Part shown: one piece after another, positions 1 to 7,234 of the stretch
Layout: each line of letters starts with the position of its first letter
Numbering within the stretch: the first letter of the stretch is position 1
Origin: Sphingobacteriales bacterium
GTDB taxonomy: Bacteria; Bacteroidota; Bacteroidia; Chitinophagales; Chitinophagaceae
Length of the DNA stretch: 10,960 nt
Direction of reading: 5' to 3'
Assembly: GCA_024640385.1 (NCBI GenBank)
Contig: JAHEFC010000009.1
Span: forward strand, 1-10,960
The notes under the pieces: model-generated
What the model saw: only the letters and a program-made list of their open reading frames with translations
The model's database searches: none
What the model was told of the DNA's origin: nothing
Position numbers and translations under genes: made by a program

Positions 1-33
1 GTAGTCAATGTCGTGATTCGTCCTGGTGCTCAT
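1..33 (-). CDS. Possible 5' end of a minus-strand gene leaving the window
   Basis: An ATG on the minus strand at 33 opens a frame that runs without a stop to the window edge, giving 11 residues (MSTRTNHDIDY). It lies about 65 nt beyond the terminator of the efflux operon, on the same strand, so a new gene starting here is plausible. The HDIDY segment faintly recalls the N-terminus of AIM24/TIGR00266-type proteins, which often begin with a His-acidic-Ile-Asp-Tyr segment, but eleven residues cannot support a family call. No TAnnTTTG box was found upstream. It could equally be a chance open frame. Confidence 0.25.
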   Translation of the reverse strand, partial: MSTRTNHDIDY

Positions 34-96
34 ATCTGGAAAATTTAAAAGTTAAAATTATGAAGTAAAAAAATACTCTGCCGTTGCATCATCCAT

Positions 97-137
97 AAAA
101 AAAGCATCCTTACCGCAACTTGCGCTAAGGATGCTTT
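97..137 (-). terminator. Rho-independent terminator of the efflux operon
   Basis: A perfect 12-bp stem pairs 101-112 with 126-137 (arm AAAGCATCCTTA). It extends past one C/C mismatch by 3 more G/C pairs (114-116 with 122-124) around a 5-nt loop. Read on the minus strand, the hairpin runs into seven consecutive T residues (A97-A103 on the plus strand; the outer three also pair in the stem). It sits about 20 nt after the RND permease stop codon. This is the classic layout of an intrinsic terminator for leftward transcription. The plus-strand reading has only a C/T-rich tail. Confidence 0.88.
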
Positions 138-157
138 CTCTCTTTCTCTCTTCCTCT

Positions 158-3100
158 CTAACTCTCTTTCTTCAAGGTGCCATTCCAGATCGGCTTGCCC
201 TGTATCTTTCTTACCAGGTACATGACTCCGGTAAGGATGAAAAACAGCGGGCCGAGCAATCCGAACAGGCTGATCCATCTGCCATGGTAGAACTGCGACA
301 TCGGCCTCCTCAGCCTTTCCGCCAAGATGTACATGCCCGGCACCATGATCAGCGTCATGAAGAACGCGAACATCAGACCCCAGATGATGGTCCACGACAA
401 CGGCTTCCAGAATACGGCATTATCACCGCCGAAGAAAATATTGGGATCCCAGTCTGTGAACATGGTGACGAAGTCGATATTAAGTCCTACTGCCAGCGGG
501 ATCAGGGCCAGGATGGCAGCCAGGGCTGTAAGCAGAACCGGGATGATCCTGGTTTTACCTGCTTCGATCACAGCTTCTCTTGTTCTGTAACCACGGCTTC
601 GAAGTTCATCAGCAAATTCGATCACCAGGATACCATTCTTCACCACAATACCCGCCAGGCCAATGATACCGATACCGGTCATAACCACAGAAGCCGTACT
701 TCTAGTGATCGCATATCCAAGCAATACACCAATAACGCTGAATACGATCTCCGATAGCACGATCACCGTTTTACTCAGTGAGTTGAATTGCAGTACCAGG
801 ATCAGCAGGATAAGCCCGATGGAAATGAACAATGCAGTTTGAAGGAAACTCATGGTCTCCGCCATCTGTTCGCCTTCACCGGTTTGGGCTATGGATACAT
901 CCTGGGGTTTTTCCTTGAATTCATTGATCGCTTTCAGGATGTCAGCATTCACACCTGCGGGTGTATAGCCCTGGGATGTAAGTACGTTGCCGAATATGGT
1001 GATCACCCGTTTGAGGTTCTTACGCTTGATGCTTCCGTAGGTACTGGTCAGTTCAAATGTTACCACTGAACTGATGGGCACCTGTTTGATCTGGCCGGAA
1101 GTGAAATCGCGGTAAGTGATCCTCATATTGAGCAGATCACTCAGGTTGCGGCGCTGGATCTCATTGTTGCGCAACTGGATCTTATACTCGTCTTCGTCAA
1201 GCTTCAGTTTGGAAACTTCCTTACCGAACAGTGCCGTGCGGATCTCCATACCTACCTGGGCTGTTGAGATCCCCTGAATCAGGGCCCTTTCACGATCCAC
1301 TTTGATGGTGATCTCGGGATTATTGATATCTACATCGAGTTTCAATTCCTCTACACCGGGAATATTCTTACGTTGCAGGTAATTTTTCAGGTCTATCGCG
1401 GTTTTTGTGAGGGCTTCAAAGTTCTCACTGCTCACCTCGATGTTGATCGGTGGCTGGGTGGGAGGACCAGCTGCTTCCTGGTTCACAGAGATCTCTGCAC
1501 CAGGTATGCCTTTGATGGATGCACGTACATTGTCAAGGTAAGGCCGGGTGGAAACACCGTGCCTTTCTTCATAAGGCACAAAATTCACCTGTATCCTGCC
1601 CAGCTCGGGTCTTGTACTACGGTCGCCACTGTTTGGATCGGCAGCACCAACAGCAACATTGGCGATCACAGATTCCACCACAGGGTTTTCTTTCCCGTTA
1701 TCCATGCCAAGCACTGCGTATACTTTCTTTTCCAGCACATTGGTGACTGAATCCGTATACTTCACATCAGTTCCCGCAGGCAGTCTCAGGTATACATATA
1801 TATTGTTAGGATCACCCTGGGGGAAAAGCAATACCGGGACCTTCCTTGCACCAAAAAACATGAACGATGCGATCAGCAGAACAAATGTTCCAACAAGCAG
1901 GAGGGCTGGCCTCCATCCTTTGAGTGCCCAGCGCAGCAGTTTCTCATAACTGTTCATCATGGCCGGCAACACTTTCTCCTGGAAATTCAGGATCATATCA
2001 TTAAGGAAATACTTGTTGAGCACTACCAGTACCAGGAAGAAAAACAAAAGGTTCCCAAAAAACCGGTATCCCGCCTGATCAGTACCGTAACCCACGGCAT
2101 CCAGTAAACCGGCAAAGATCAGCGTGACCCAGAATGCGGGTTTTTTGAAGATCCGGGACTTTGGTACTTTATCGTGCCTGTCGTCTTCATGCTTCATGAA
2201 ATCCACTGCAAAAACCGGGTTCATGATATAGGCAACTATGAGAGATGCTGTGAGCGTGAAGATCAGCATGGTGGGCAGGTAGATCATGAACTTACCAATG
2301 ATCCCCGGCCAGAAAAGCAATGGAATGAATGGCGCAAGCGTGGTCAGTGTTCCCGCCAGTACAGGTACGAACACTTCACCCGCCGCGTATTTTGCAGCAT
2401 CTTCCGATGAAAGTACACCCTCTCCCTGCATGAAGATCCGGTGTGTATTTTCAATCACCACAATCGCATCATCAACCACAATTCCCAAACCGAACAATAA
2501 TGCGAACAGCGCAATGAAGTTGAGCGATATGTTACCGCCAACAATGAATTCAGCAGATGGCAGGAATATGAATGCCAGGAACATACTCAGCGGCACTGAA
2601 AGCGCCACGAAGAATGCATTGGTCACACCCATGAAGAACATCAGCACCAGCACCACCAGCACGAAACCGATGATAATGGAATTCACCAGTTCAGTAAATG
2701 ATGCATTGGCTTTGATACTCAGGTCACCGGTGATACTTATGTTGAGATTTTTCGGGAATTCTTTTTTCTGAAGATCAGCCACTACAGACTTGATCTTTTT
2801 AGACGCTTCGATCAGGTTCTCCCCGGAACGCTTGATGATACTCAGGCTCACTACATTCTTGCCGTTCATGCGGGCATAACTTTCCTTCTCTTTAACAGTA
2901 TCCTTGATCTCGGCAATATCACGAAGATAGATAGGTGCGCCGTTGAAGTTCTTCACGATCACCTGGTTGATATCATAGGCATTATCAAACTGGCCTTTGA
3001 CACGTAAGGTCCTTTTCTGGTCGCCGATCTCCAGCAAACCGCCGGATATATCCGCATTCTCACGGGCCACGGCACTTTCAATATCATTGAAAGTGACTTT

Positions 3101-3742
3101 AGCCACCTGCATTTTGTAATTGTCTACGTTGATCTGGATCTCGCGTTCGGGTGCGCCGATAATATCAACACGCGTGATCTCGGAAAGCTCCTCCACCTTA
3201 TCCTGCAGCCTGTCAGCAAACTCCTTAAGTTTTACTGCATCATAATCCCCACTCACATTCACATACATGATCGGGAACTCAGAGAAACTGATCTCCTGCA
3301 CAGTAGGCTCCTGGGTAAGATCGGTAGGAAGTTCACCCCTGGCCTTGTCAACAGCATCTTTCACTTTCTGGAGCGCCACGTCCGTTGCCACATCCGTATT
3401 GAATTCCACAATGATCGCGGAGAAATCCTGCAGCGAGGTACTCGTCAGTTTGTTGATCTTTACCCCTGATATCCCCTTGAGTTTTTTCTCTATGGGCCTT
3501 GTTACCAGGTTCTCCATATCCTTGGGAGAATTACCAACATATACGGTCTGCACATATATGGTAGGAATAACGATATCCGGGAACTGCTCTTTAGGCAGCG
3601 TTACAAAAAGCGATACACCCCATACCGTTACAAACAGTACGATCAGGTATACAGCTGTTCTGCTTTTGATGGCCCAGTTGGTAGCAAAGAAGGTTTTTCC
3701 TTTGCTGATGAGGGCTTCTATTTCGTCAGTCAGTTTTTTCAT
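158..3742 (-). CDS. RND-family efflux transporter permease (AcrB/HAE1-like), 1194 aa
   Basis: This is the inner-membrane, proton-driven pump of a tripartite efflux complex; it would pass substrates from the periplasm to the TolC-like channel through the lipoprotein adaptor. TM1 is at about 31-49, followed by the family signature PKEQFPDI (50-57) and the first porter loop. TM2-TM6 span about 354-515. The second half begins with TM7 at about 611-630, and TM8-TM12 run from about 968 to 1142. The proton-relay residues are intact: adjacent aspartates D424/D425 in TM4 (GLGIVVDDAIVVIEN) and K1035 in TM10 (GIVVKNGILVIEF). It is longer than AcrB (about 1050 aa). Residues 516-608 add two hydrophobic segments between TM6 and TM7, there is an insert at about 1088-1115, and a further helix lies at about 1157-1177. 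It is the last gene of the operon, 10 nt after the adaptor. The substrate cannot be told from sequence; drugs, bile-like compounds, lipids or solvents are all possible. Confidence 0.95.
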   Translation of the reverse strand: MKKLTDEIEALISKGKTFFATNWAIKSRTAVYLIVLFVTVWGVSLFVTLPKEQFPDIVIPTIYVQTVYVGNSPKDMENLVTRPIEKKLKGISGVKINKLTSTSLQDFSAIIVEFNTDVATDVALQKVKDAVDKARGELPTDLTQEPTVQEISFSEFPIMYVNVSGDYDAVKLKEFADRLQDKVEELSEITRVDIIGAPEREIQINVDNYKMQVAKVTFNDIESAVARENADISGGLLEIGDQKRTLRVKGQFDNAYDINQVIVKNFNGAPIYLRDIAEIKDTVKEKESYARMNGKNVVSLSIIKRSGENLIEASKKIKSVVADLQKKEFPKNLNISITGDLSIKANASFTELVNSIIIGFVLVVLVLMFFMGVTNAFFVALSVPLSMFLAFIFLPSAEFIVGGNISLNFIALFALLFGLGIVVDDAIVVIENTHRIFMQGEGVLSSEDAAKYAAGEVFVPVLAGTLTTLAPFIPLLFWPGIIGKFMIYLPTMLIFTLTASLIVAYIMNPVFAVDFMKHEDDRHDKVPKSRIFKKPAFWVTLIFAGLLDAVGYGTDQAGYRFFGNLLFFFLVLVVLNKYFLNDMILNFQEKVLPAMMNSYEKLLRWALKGWRPALLLVGTFVLLIASFMFFGARKVPVLLFPQGDPNNIYVYLRLPAGTDVKYTDSVTNVLEKKVYAVLGMDNGKENPVVESVIANVAVGAADPNSGDRSTRPELGRIQVNFVPYEERHGVSTRPYLDNVRASIKGIPGAEISVNQEAAGPPTQPPINIEVSSENFEALTKTAIDLKNYLQRKNIPGVEELKLDVDINNPEITIKVDRERALIQGISTAQVGMEIRTALFGKEVSKLKLDEDEYKIQLRNNEIQRRNLSDLLNMRITYRDFTSGQIKQVPISSVVTFELTSTYGSIKRKNLKRVITIFGNVLTSQGYTPAGVNADILKAINEFKEKPQDVSIAQTGEGEQMAETMSFLQTALFISIGLILLILVLQFNSLSKTVIVLSEIVFSVIGVLLGYAITRSTASVVMTGIGIIGLAGIVVKNGILVIEFADELRSRGYRTREAVIEAGKTRIIPVLLTALAAILALIPLAVGLNIDFVTMFTDWDPNIFFGGDNAVFWKPLSWTIIWGLMFAFFMTLIMVPGMYILAERLRRPMSQFYHGRWISLFGLLGPLFFILTGVMYLVRKIQGKPIWNGTLKKES

Positions 3743-3752
3743 GTTCAGGTCT

Positions 3753-4898
3753 TTATTTGGTTGTGATCACCTGTCCGTCGTACAATCCCTGGAATCCCCT
3801 GGTGATCAGTTTTTCATTAGCTGCCAATCCTGATTTGATCTCCACCTGCTCATCATACATTTCACCGAGCACTACTGGTTTTTTCCTGGCGATCTGCTTC
3901 CCTTCCTTCTCTTCGAGTACATAAAGGAATTTTCCATTTTCGTCGGACTGTACCGTAGCAATAGGCGCTACTATCGCACCCTTAGACCTATGGTCAAGGA
4001 TCTTCACGATCACGATCTCATTGGGCTTGAGTTCAGGATCACTCGGGATCTTACTTTCAGCGGTAAAGCTTCTGGTATTCTGACCAATGAGTTCACTCAC
4101 CAGTGAGATCCGGGTGTTGAAAGATTTTTTCAGGTCCGGAACAAACACGATCACTTCCATGCCCTTCTGGACATTGGATATATAATTCTCAGGAACATCC
4201 ACTACCGCTTTGAGGTTTGACGGGTTGATGATGGTGATGCCCGATAAAGGATTACCGGTGAATTGCTCACCCACCCTGATATTCACCGTTTCAGCAATAC
4301 CGGAAGCCTGCGCATACACATTGGTCATCGCCAGCTGTTCATTCAGCACAGACATCTGCTTTTCCAGGCTTTCCACCTGGTTCTTTGCAGTCAGTACCTG
4401 CACCTCTGTGCCTATACCCTCTTTCCATACATTTTGCTGGCGTTTATACAGGTCCTCGGCATAGTTGAGCTGGGTTTTCAGCGAAGAGATCTGCTGCCTG
4501 ATGATCGCATCATCAAGCTTTAACAGTAACTGCCCTTTGGATACCCTGTCACCGGCTTTGACAAAAATGGCTTTTACCTGGCCACCCATGCCACGTGGTG
4601 TAACATAATAGATGTTCTCGGTGGTGATCTTTCCCTGCAGGTCGATGAAGTGTTCAAAATCGCGTGGGTTCACCTCCGTCACAGACACCAGTTTTGCGTT
4701 CTCAGCATCTTTGGCAGAAGGATCCGCCTTCAGTATCTGCTCTTCCAGTTTAATGATTTTTTCGTCTATCCCTTCCCTTTGTTTCTTTAAAGCTTCCAGT
4801 TCTGTCTTCAGATCGGTCAGTTGGCCGTTATTTTCTTTCTTACCTGCGCTGCATGCTGCCAGGAAGAACAGAACTGATATCGTCATGAACTTTTTCAT
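3753..4898 (-). CDS. RND efflux periplasmic adaptor (membrane fusion protein), lipoprotein, 381 aa
   Basis: This is the adaptor that bridges the RND permease and the TolC-like channel. The N-terminus is a lipoprotein signal: MKK, a hydrophobic stretch, then lipobox LAAC with Cys16 as the predicted lipidated residue. Residues 27-58 are charged and heptad-like, probably a short coiled coil ahead of the usual domains. The first half of the lipoyl/barrel-sandwich domain is at about 95-129 (PRGMGGQVKAIFVKAGDRVS, then KGQLLLKLDD). An alpha-hairpin follows at about 130-192, the second lipoyl half at about 195-225 (ASGIAETVNIRVGEQ), a beta-barrel at about 227-300 and a membrane-proximal domain to the end. 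The start is the Met directly ahead of the signal peptide, 22 nt after the TolC-like gene. The stop lies 10 nt before the permease start, so translation of the two is probably coupled. Length and architecture are normal for the AcrA/MexA group. Confidence 0.94.
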   Translation of the reverse strand: MKKFMTISVLFFLAACSAGKKENNGQLTDLKTELEALKKQREGIDEKIIKLEEQILKADPSAKDAENAKLVSVTEVNPRDFEHFIDLQGKITTENIYYVTPRGMGGQVKAIFVKAGDRVSKGQLLLKLDDAIIRQQISSLKTQLNYAEDLYKRQQNVWKEGIGTEVQVLTAKNQVESLEKQMSVLNEQLAMTNVYAQASGIAETVNIRVGEQFTGNPLSGITIINPSNLKAVVDVPENYISNVQKGMEVIVFVPDLKKSFNTRISLVSELIGQNTRSFTAESKIPSDPELKPNEIVIVKILDHRSKGAIVAPIATVQSDENGKFLYVLEEKEGKQIARKKPVVLGEMYDEQVEIKSGLAANEKLITRGFQGLYDGQVITTK

Positions 4899-4920
4899 AT
4901 CTCTGATTTGTAGTGTTTGG

Positions 4921-6336
4921 TTATTGTAATCTTCCCAGTGATCGCAGGTACCCGATCTTGGCTACCACACCATCGTATAAAGCCTGGAAATAATTGGACT
5001 GGGCCTCTTCATAGCTGGCTTCGGTTTGAATCACTTCGAAACTTGATCCAAGTCCCAGTTCATATTTTCTCTTTGTTGAATTATAGACCTTAAGTGCCAG
5101 ATCAAGGTTCCTTTCCTGTACATCCAGTGAAGTAACGGCGTTCCGGAACTGGTTGTAAGCCGCCTCACGCTGGAAATCGATCACACGATAGAGATTATCC
5201 AGTGTATTCTCGGTTTTTTCCAGGTTGAGTTTAGCCTGTTTGACCCTGGCTGGTTTTTGCAGTCCGTCAAAGATCGGAATGCTCATATTCAACCCGGCAT
5301 AACTGGCTTTGTACCAGGGCTGGTTGAAATCAAAATAATTCAACTGCTTTCTCTGGGCCTGGTAGGAAAAATTCCAGAATCCTGCCAGCGTGGGATAATA
5401 CTGAAGCTTATACCTTTTCAGGTCCAGCCCCTGCAGTTCCTTAACAGTATTGAGGATCTTGACTTCGTTCCTGTCTTCATATTTGAAACCCGATGTGTCC
5501 AGGATATCCCTTTTCACCAGTTCGGAACTCAGGGAATCTTTAAGGATCAGCGTATCAGCCTGCGACAGGCCCATTGAATATTTCAGCGAAGCATAACCGA
5601 TATAGATCAGGTTATCGATCTGGGTTTTGGTCGATTTGAGGTTATTCAGGTTCACCGTGGTGCGGTCGATATCCAGCTTTTCAGCAAACCCGTTCTTGAA
5701 CAGTACTTCCTGTTCTTTTACAAGCTTTTCGAACCTGGTGACCCCATCTTCGATGAAAACTTTTCTTTTCTCCGCGATCAGTACAGAATAATATGCGCGG
5801 TAGACATTGCTTCTTACACTGTCTTCCATGGCTTTGATATTCTCTTCCGTATACCTCAGGGCCACATCACGGGCCTGGAGCGCCACGAAAACGTCGGGCT
5901 GGAAGAACAACTGCTGGAACGTGAATCCCGCAGAAGCCTGCCAGGGCACACCGAACTGCGCGGGTAGCAGAGCGGGGTCGCCTGTTGGTTTAACAATGGG
6001 GTTGCCGCTGCCATTTTGCACACCTTCTTTCTCAAGCACTCCATACACTGATGGCGAAATGAAATCCGGCAGCAGTGTGGTGGGGATACTGAAATAGTGC
6101 GTGGCACTCAGTGCACCATTGATCTGGGGCAGGGCCTGCCCCCTGATCTCTTTGTTCTTGGCCACCTGTATCTCCCGGTCTATCTGCAGATTTTTTATAT
6201 CTGTTACGTTTTTGACGGCATGATCCACTGCTTCTTTAGCAGTGAGTATATATTTCTTCTGGGCGCTGACCTGTATGGCCAGTGCCATGAAGAAAGCTAT
6301 AGCAGGGATCGACCGCCACATTCTACCTGTTCTCAT
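4921..6336 (-). CDS. TolC-family outer-membrane efflux protein, 471 aa
   Basis: This is the trimeric outer-membrane channel of the efflux complex. A cleavable signal peptide ends at VSA (23-25), with cleavage before Gln26. The mature protein opens with LTAKEAVDHAVKN, the usual first helix of the OEP repeat (ALTLEEAIxxAL-like). The rest is long amphipathic helices with the two-repeat organisation of the family, for example VQERNLDLALKVYNSTKRKY and a tail ending VVAKIGYLRSLGRLQ. The length fits TolC/OprM-type proteins. The first ATG at 6336 overlaps the end of tetR by 14 nt. A second in-frame ATG (codon 6, at 6321) would start 1 nt after the tetR stop and has an AGG six nt upstream, so the true start is uncertain by five residues. 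Both choices keep the signal peptide. It is the second gene of the tetR-tolC-adaptor-RND operon. Confidence 0.93.
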   Translation of the reverse strand: MRTGRMWRSIPAIAFFMALAIQVSAQKKYILTAKEAVDHAVKNVTDIKNLQIDREIQVAKNKEIRGQALPQINGALSATHYFSIPTTLLPDFISPSVYGVLEKEGVQNGSGNPIVKPTGDPALLPAQFGVPWQASAGFTFQQLFFQPDVFVALQARDVALRYTEENIKAMEDSVRSNVYRAYYSVLIAEKRKVFIEDGVTRFEKLVKEQEVLFKNGFAEKLDIDRTTVNLNNLKSTKTQIDNLIYIGYASLKYSMGLSQADTLILKDSLSSELVKRDILDTSGFKYEDRNEVKILNTVKELQGLDLKRYKLQYYPTLAGFWNFSYQAQRKQLNYFDFNQPWYKASYAGLNMSIPIFDGLQKPARVKQAKLNLEKTENTLDNLYRVIDFQREAAYNQFRNAVTSLDVQERNLDLALKVYNSTKRKYELGLGSSFEVIQTEASYEEAQSNYFQALYDGVVAKIGYLRSLGRLQ

Positions 6337-6967
6337 ATTTCATCTTGTTTTGTCGTGCGTGTTTGTATTGGATGATCAGCTCATATCCTTTGGGAGTAAC
6401 CACACCGAACATGAAATTCTCGATGATGGCCATGGTCACTTCCACGATGCTGTATTTTGTTTGCGGGAAAACTTCCATATTGAATGTCAGCATCATCGAT
6501 TCCAGCCTGAAGCGGGAAAGGATGTCTACATTAATATCCGGCCGGTACAGTCCTTCTTCGATACCCCTTTCCAGGTTCTTCCTGATGATCTCCAGGAGGT
6601 AGCTGTTCTTGTGTTCCTGGAACTTCTTGAAGCTGGAAAAATGGAATTTGTGGAGATCATAGAGGATGGTTGGATTCATCTGGCCGAGGTGCTCCAGCAT
6701 ACGATCCAGGGTGAGGAAGATCTCTTCGATAGCGTTCCGGGATTGCACGAAGCATTCCTGGCAATCCACCCGGGTATCCCGGATATCATCATCTACAATG
6801 GCGTCTACCAGTTCATCCTTATCGGCAAAATACTGGTAGATCGTTTTCTTGGACATGCCAAGCCCCACGGCTATGTCGTCCATGGATACCGACCGTATCC
6901 CGTACTTGAAATAGAGCTGTTTTGCCTGCTCACGGATCCTGTTCTTCGTTTCTACTAATAGGTCCAT
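6323..6967 (-). CDS. TetR/AcrR-family transcriptional regulator, 214 aa
   Basis: This is a one-component repressor, probably ligand-responsive. The N-terminal HTH covers about residues 9-56: helix 1 is KNRIREQAKQLYFKYG, helices 2-3 are VSMDDIAVGLGMSKKTIYQYF, and the domain ends in the typical FADKDELVDAI. The C-terminal ligand/dimer domain has no recognisable specific subfamily, which is normal for TetR proteins. Two cysteines, C69 and C72 (CQEC), lie just after the HTH. The gene leads the efflux operon and overlaps the TolC-like gene by 14 nt, so it is almost certainly co-transcribed with the genes it controls. The promoter region carries a TAnnTTTG box at 6985-6992 and a perfect inverted repeat at 6994-7021, consistent with autorepression. 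The start is the only early ATG, 17 nt downstream of the -7 box, and places the HTH near the N-terminus as usual. Confidence 0.93.
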   Translation of the reverse strand: MDLLVETKNRIREQAKQLYFKYGIRSVSMDDIAVGLGMSKKTIYQYFADKDELVDAIVDDDIRDTRVDCQECFVQSRNAIEEIFLTLDRMLEHLGQMNPTILYDLHKFHFSSFKKFQEHKNSYLLEIIRKNLERGIEEGLYRPDINVDILSRFRLESMMLTFNMEVFPQTKYSIVEVTMAIIENFMFGVVTPKGYELIIQYKHARQNKMKYENR

Positions 6968-6984
6968 ACCTTAATTTGAGGGGG

Positions 6985-6992
6985 CAAAACTA
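6985..6992 (-). promoter_or_regulatory. Candidate -7 promoter box for the tetR-efflux operon
   Basis: The minus strand reads TAGTTTTG, matching the Bacteroidota sigma-A -7 consensus TAnnTTTG. It lies 17 nt upstream of the tetR ATG. No good TTG-type -33 box is visible at the expected distance; that region is occupied by the inverted repeat. The transcription start is expected a few nt before the ATG. Confidence 0.6.
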
Positions 6993-6993
6993 C

Positions 6994-7021
6994 GGAAACT
7001 TGAAACATAAAGAAAGTTTCC
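6994..7021. promoter_or_regulatory. Candidate TetR operator (8-bp perfect inverted repeat)
   Basis: The arms GGAAACTT (6994-7001) and AAGTTTCC (7014-7021) are perfect inverted copies separated by 12 bp, 28 bp overall. The repeat begins 1 bp upstream of the tetR -7 box, so a bound dimer or pair of dimers would cover the -33 region and block RNA polymerase. TetR-family proteins bind palindromes of this kind next to their own genes. Assignment to this regulator is inference from position and symmetry. Confidence 0.6.
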
Positions 7022-7049
7022 ATCATTTTTTTTAACCATCCATCATTTT
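7020..7049. repeat. Two direct copies of CCATCATTTT, 20 bp apart
   Basis: The 10-mer CCATCATTTT occurs at 7020-7029 and again at 7040-7049, a 20-bp offset (about two helical turns). The first copy overlaps the end of the inverted repeat and the second touches the left heptad array. They could be a paired protein-binding site upstream of tetR or a chance duplication. Confidence 0.5.
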
Positions 7050-7165
7050 CAGGTTGCAGGTTCCAGGTTGCAGGTTACAGGTTGTAGGTTGCAGCACAAT
7101 TTACTTACTGGAACCTGCTACCTGCAACCTGGAACCTGATTCTGCTGCCTGCAACCTGGAACCTG
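7050..7165. repeat. Left heptad array: inverted blocks of a 7-bp unit (CAGGTTN)
   Basis: Six in-phase 7-bp units (CAGGTTG, CAGGTTC, CAGGTTG, CAGGTTA, CAGGTTG, TAGGTTG) fill 7050-7091. After a 19-nt spacer the same unit appears inverted (NAACCTG): four in-phase units at 7111-7138, a 6-bp degenerate unit at 7139-7144, then three more at 7145-7165. Units 2-4 (7057-7077) can pair with 7118-7138 with two mismatches, and other registers are possible, so the DNA or RNA can form a large imperfect hairpin. It lies between the divergent tetR and DUF502 genes, upstream of both promoters. No coding sense is evident. It is not a CRISPR array, since there are no unique spacers between units. Beyond it, 7166-7219 shows nothing I recognise. 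Confidence 0.85.
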
Positions 7166-7219
7166 TTATTTTCCCTTGATTCCTGACTAAAACCACATAA
7201 TTCCGGCTTCAGAAAGCAG

Positions 7220-7227
7220 TACTTTTG
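7220..7227 (+). promoter_or_regulatory. Candidate -7 promoter box for the DUF502 gene
   Basis: TACTTTTG matches the Bacteroidota -7 consensus TAnnTTTG and ends only 7 nt before the ATG at 7235. If used, the mRNA would have almost no leader. No convincing TTG -33 element is seen at the usual spacing, so support comes from the box and its position only. Confidence 0.5.
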
Positions 7228-7234
7228 CCTTATC

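Noticed and set aside
131..3833. Several plus-strand open frames of 75-208 codons opposite the RND permease and the adaptor
   Set aside because: They lie fully antisense to strongly recognisable genes, have low-complexity or His/Arg-rich translations and show no family features.
6323..6336. The 14-nt overlap of tetR and the TolC-like gene as evidence of a frameshift or fusion
   Set aside because: Both proteins are complete with normal ends; short overlaps are ordinary in operons, and an alternative ATG at 6321 would remove the overlap.
158..6967. The efflux operon as a novel system
   Set aside because: tetR-tolC-adaptor-RND is a well-known arrangement in Bacteroidota; only details of the pump and its operator are unusual.
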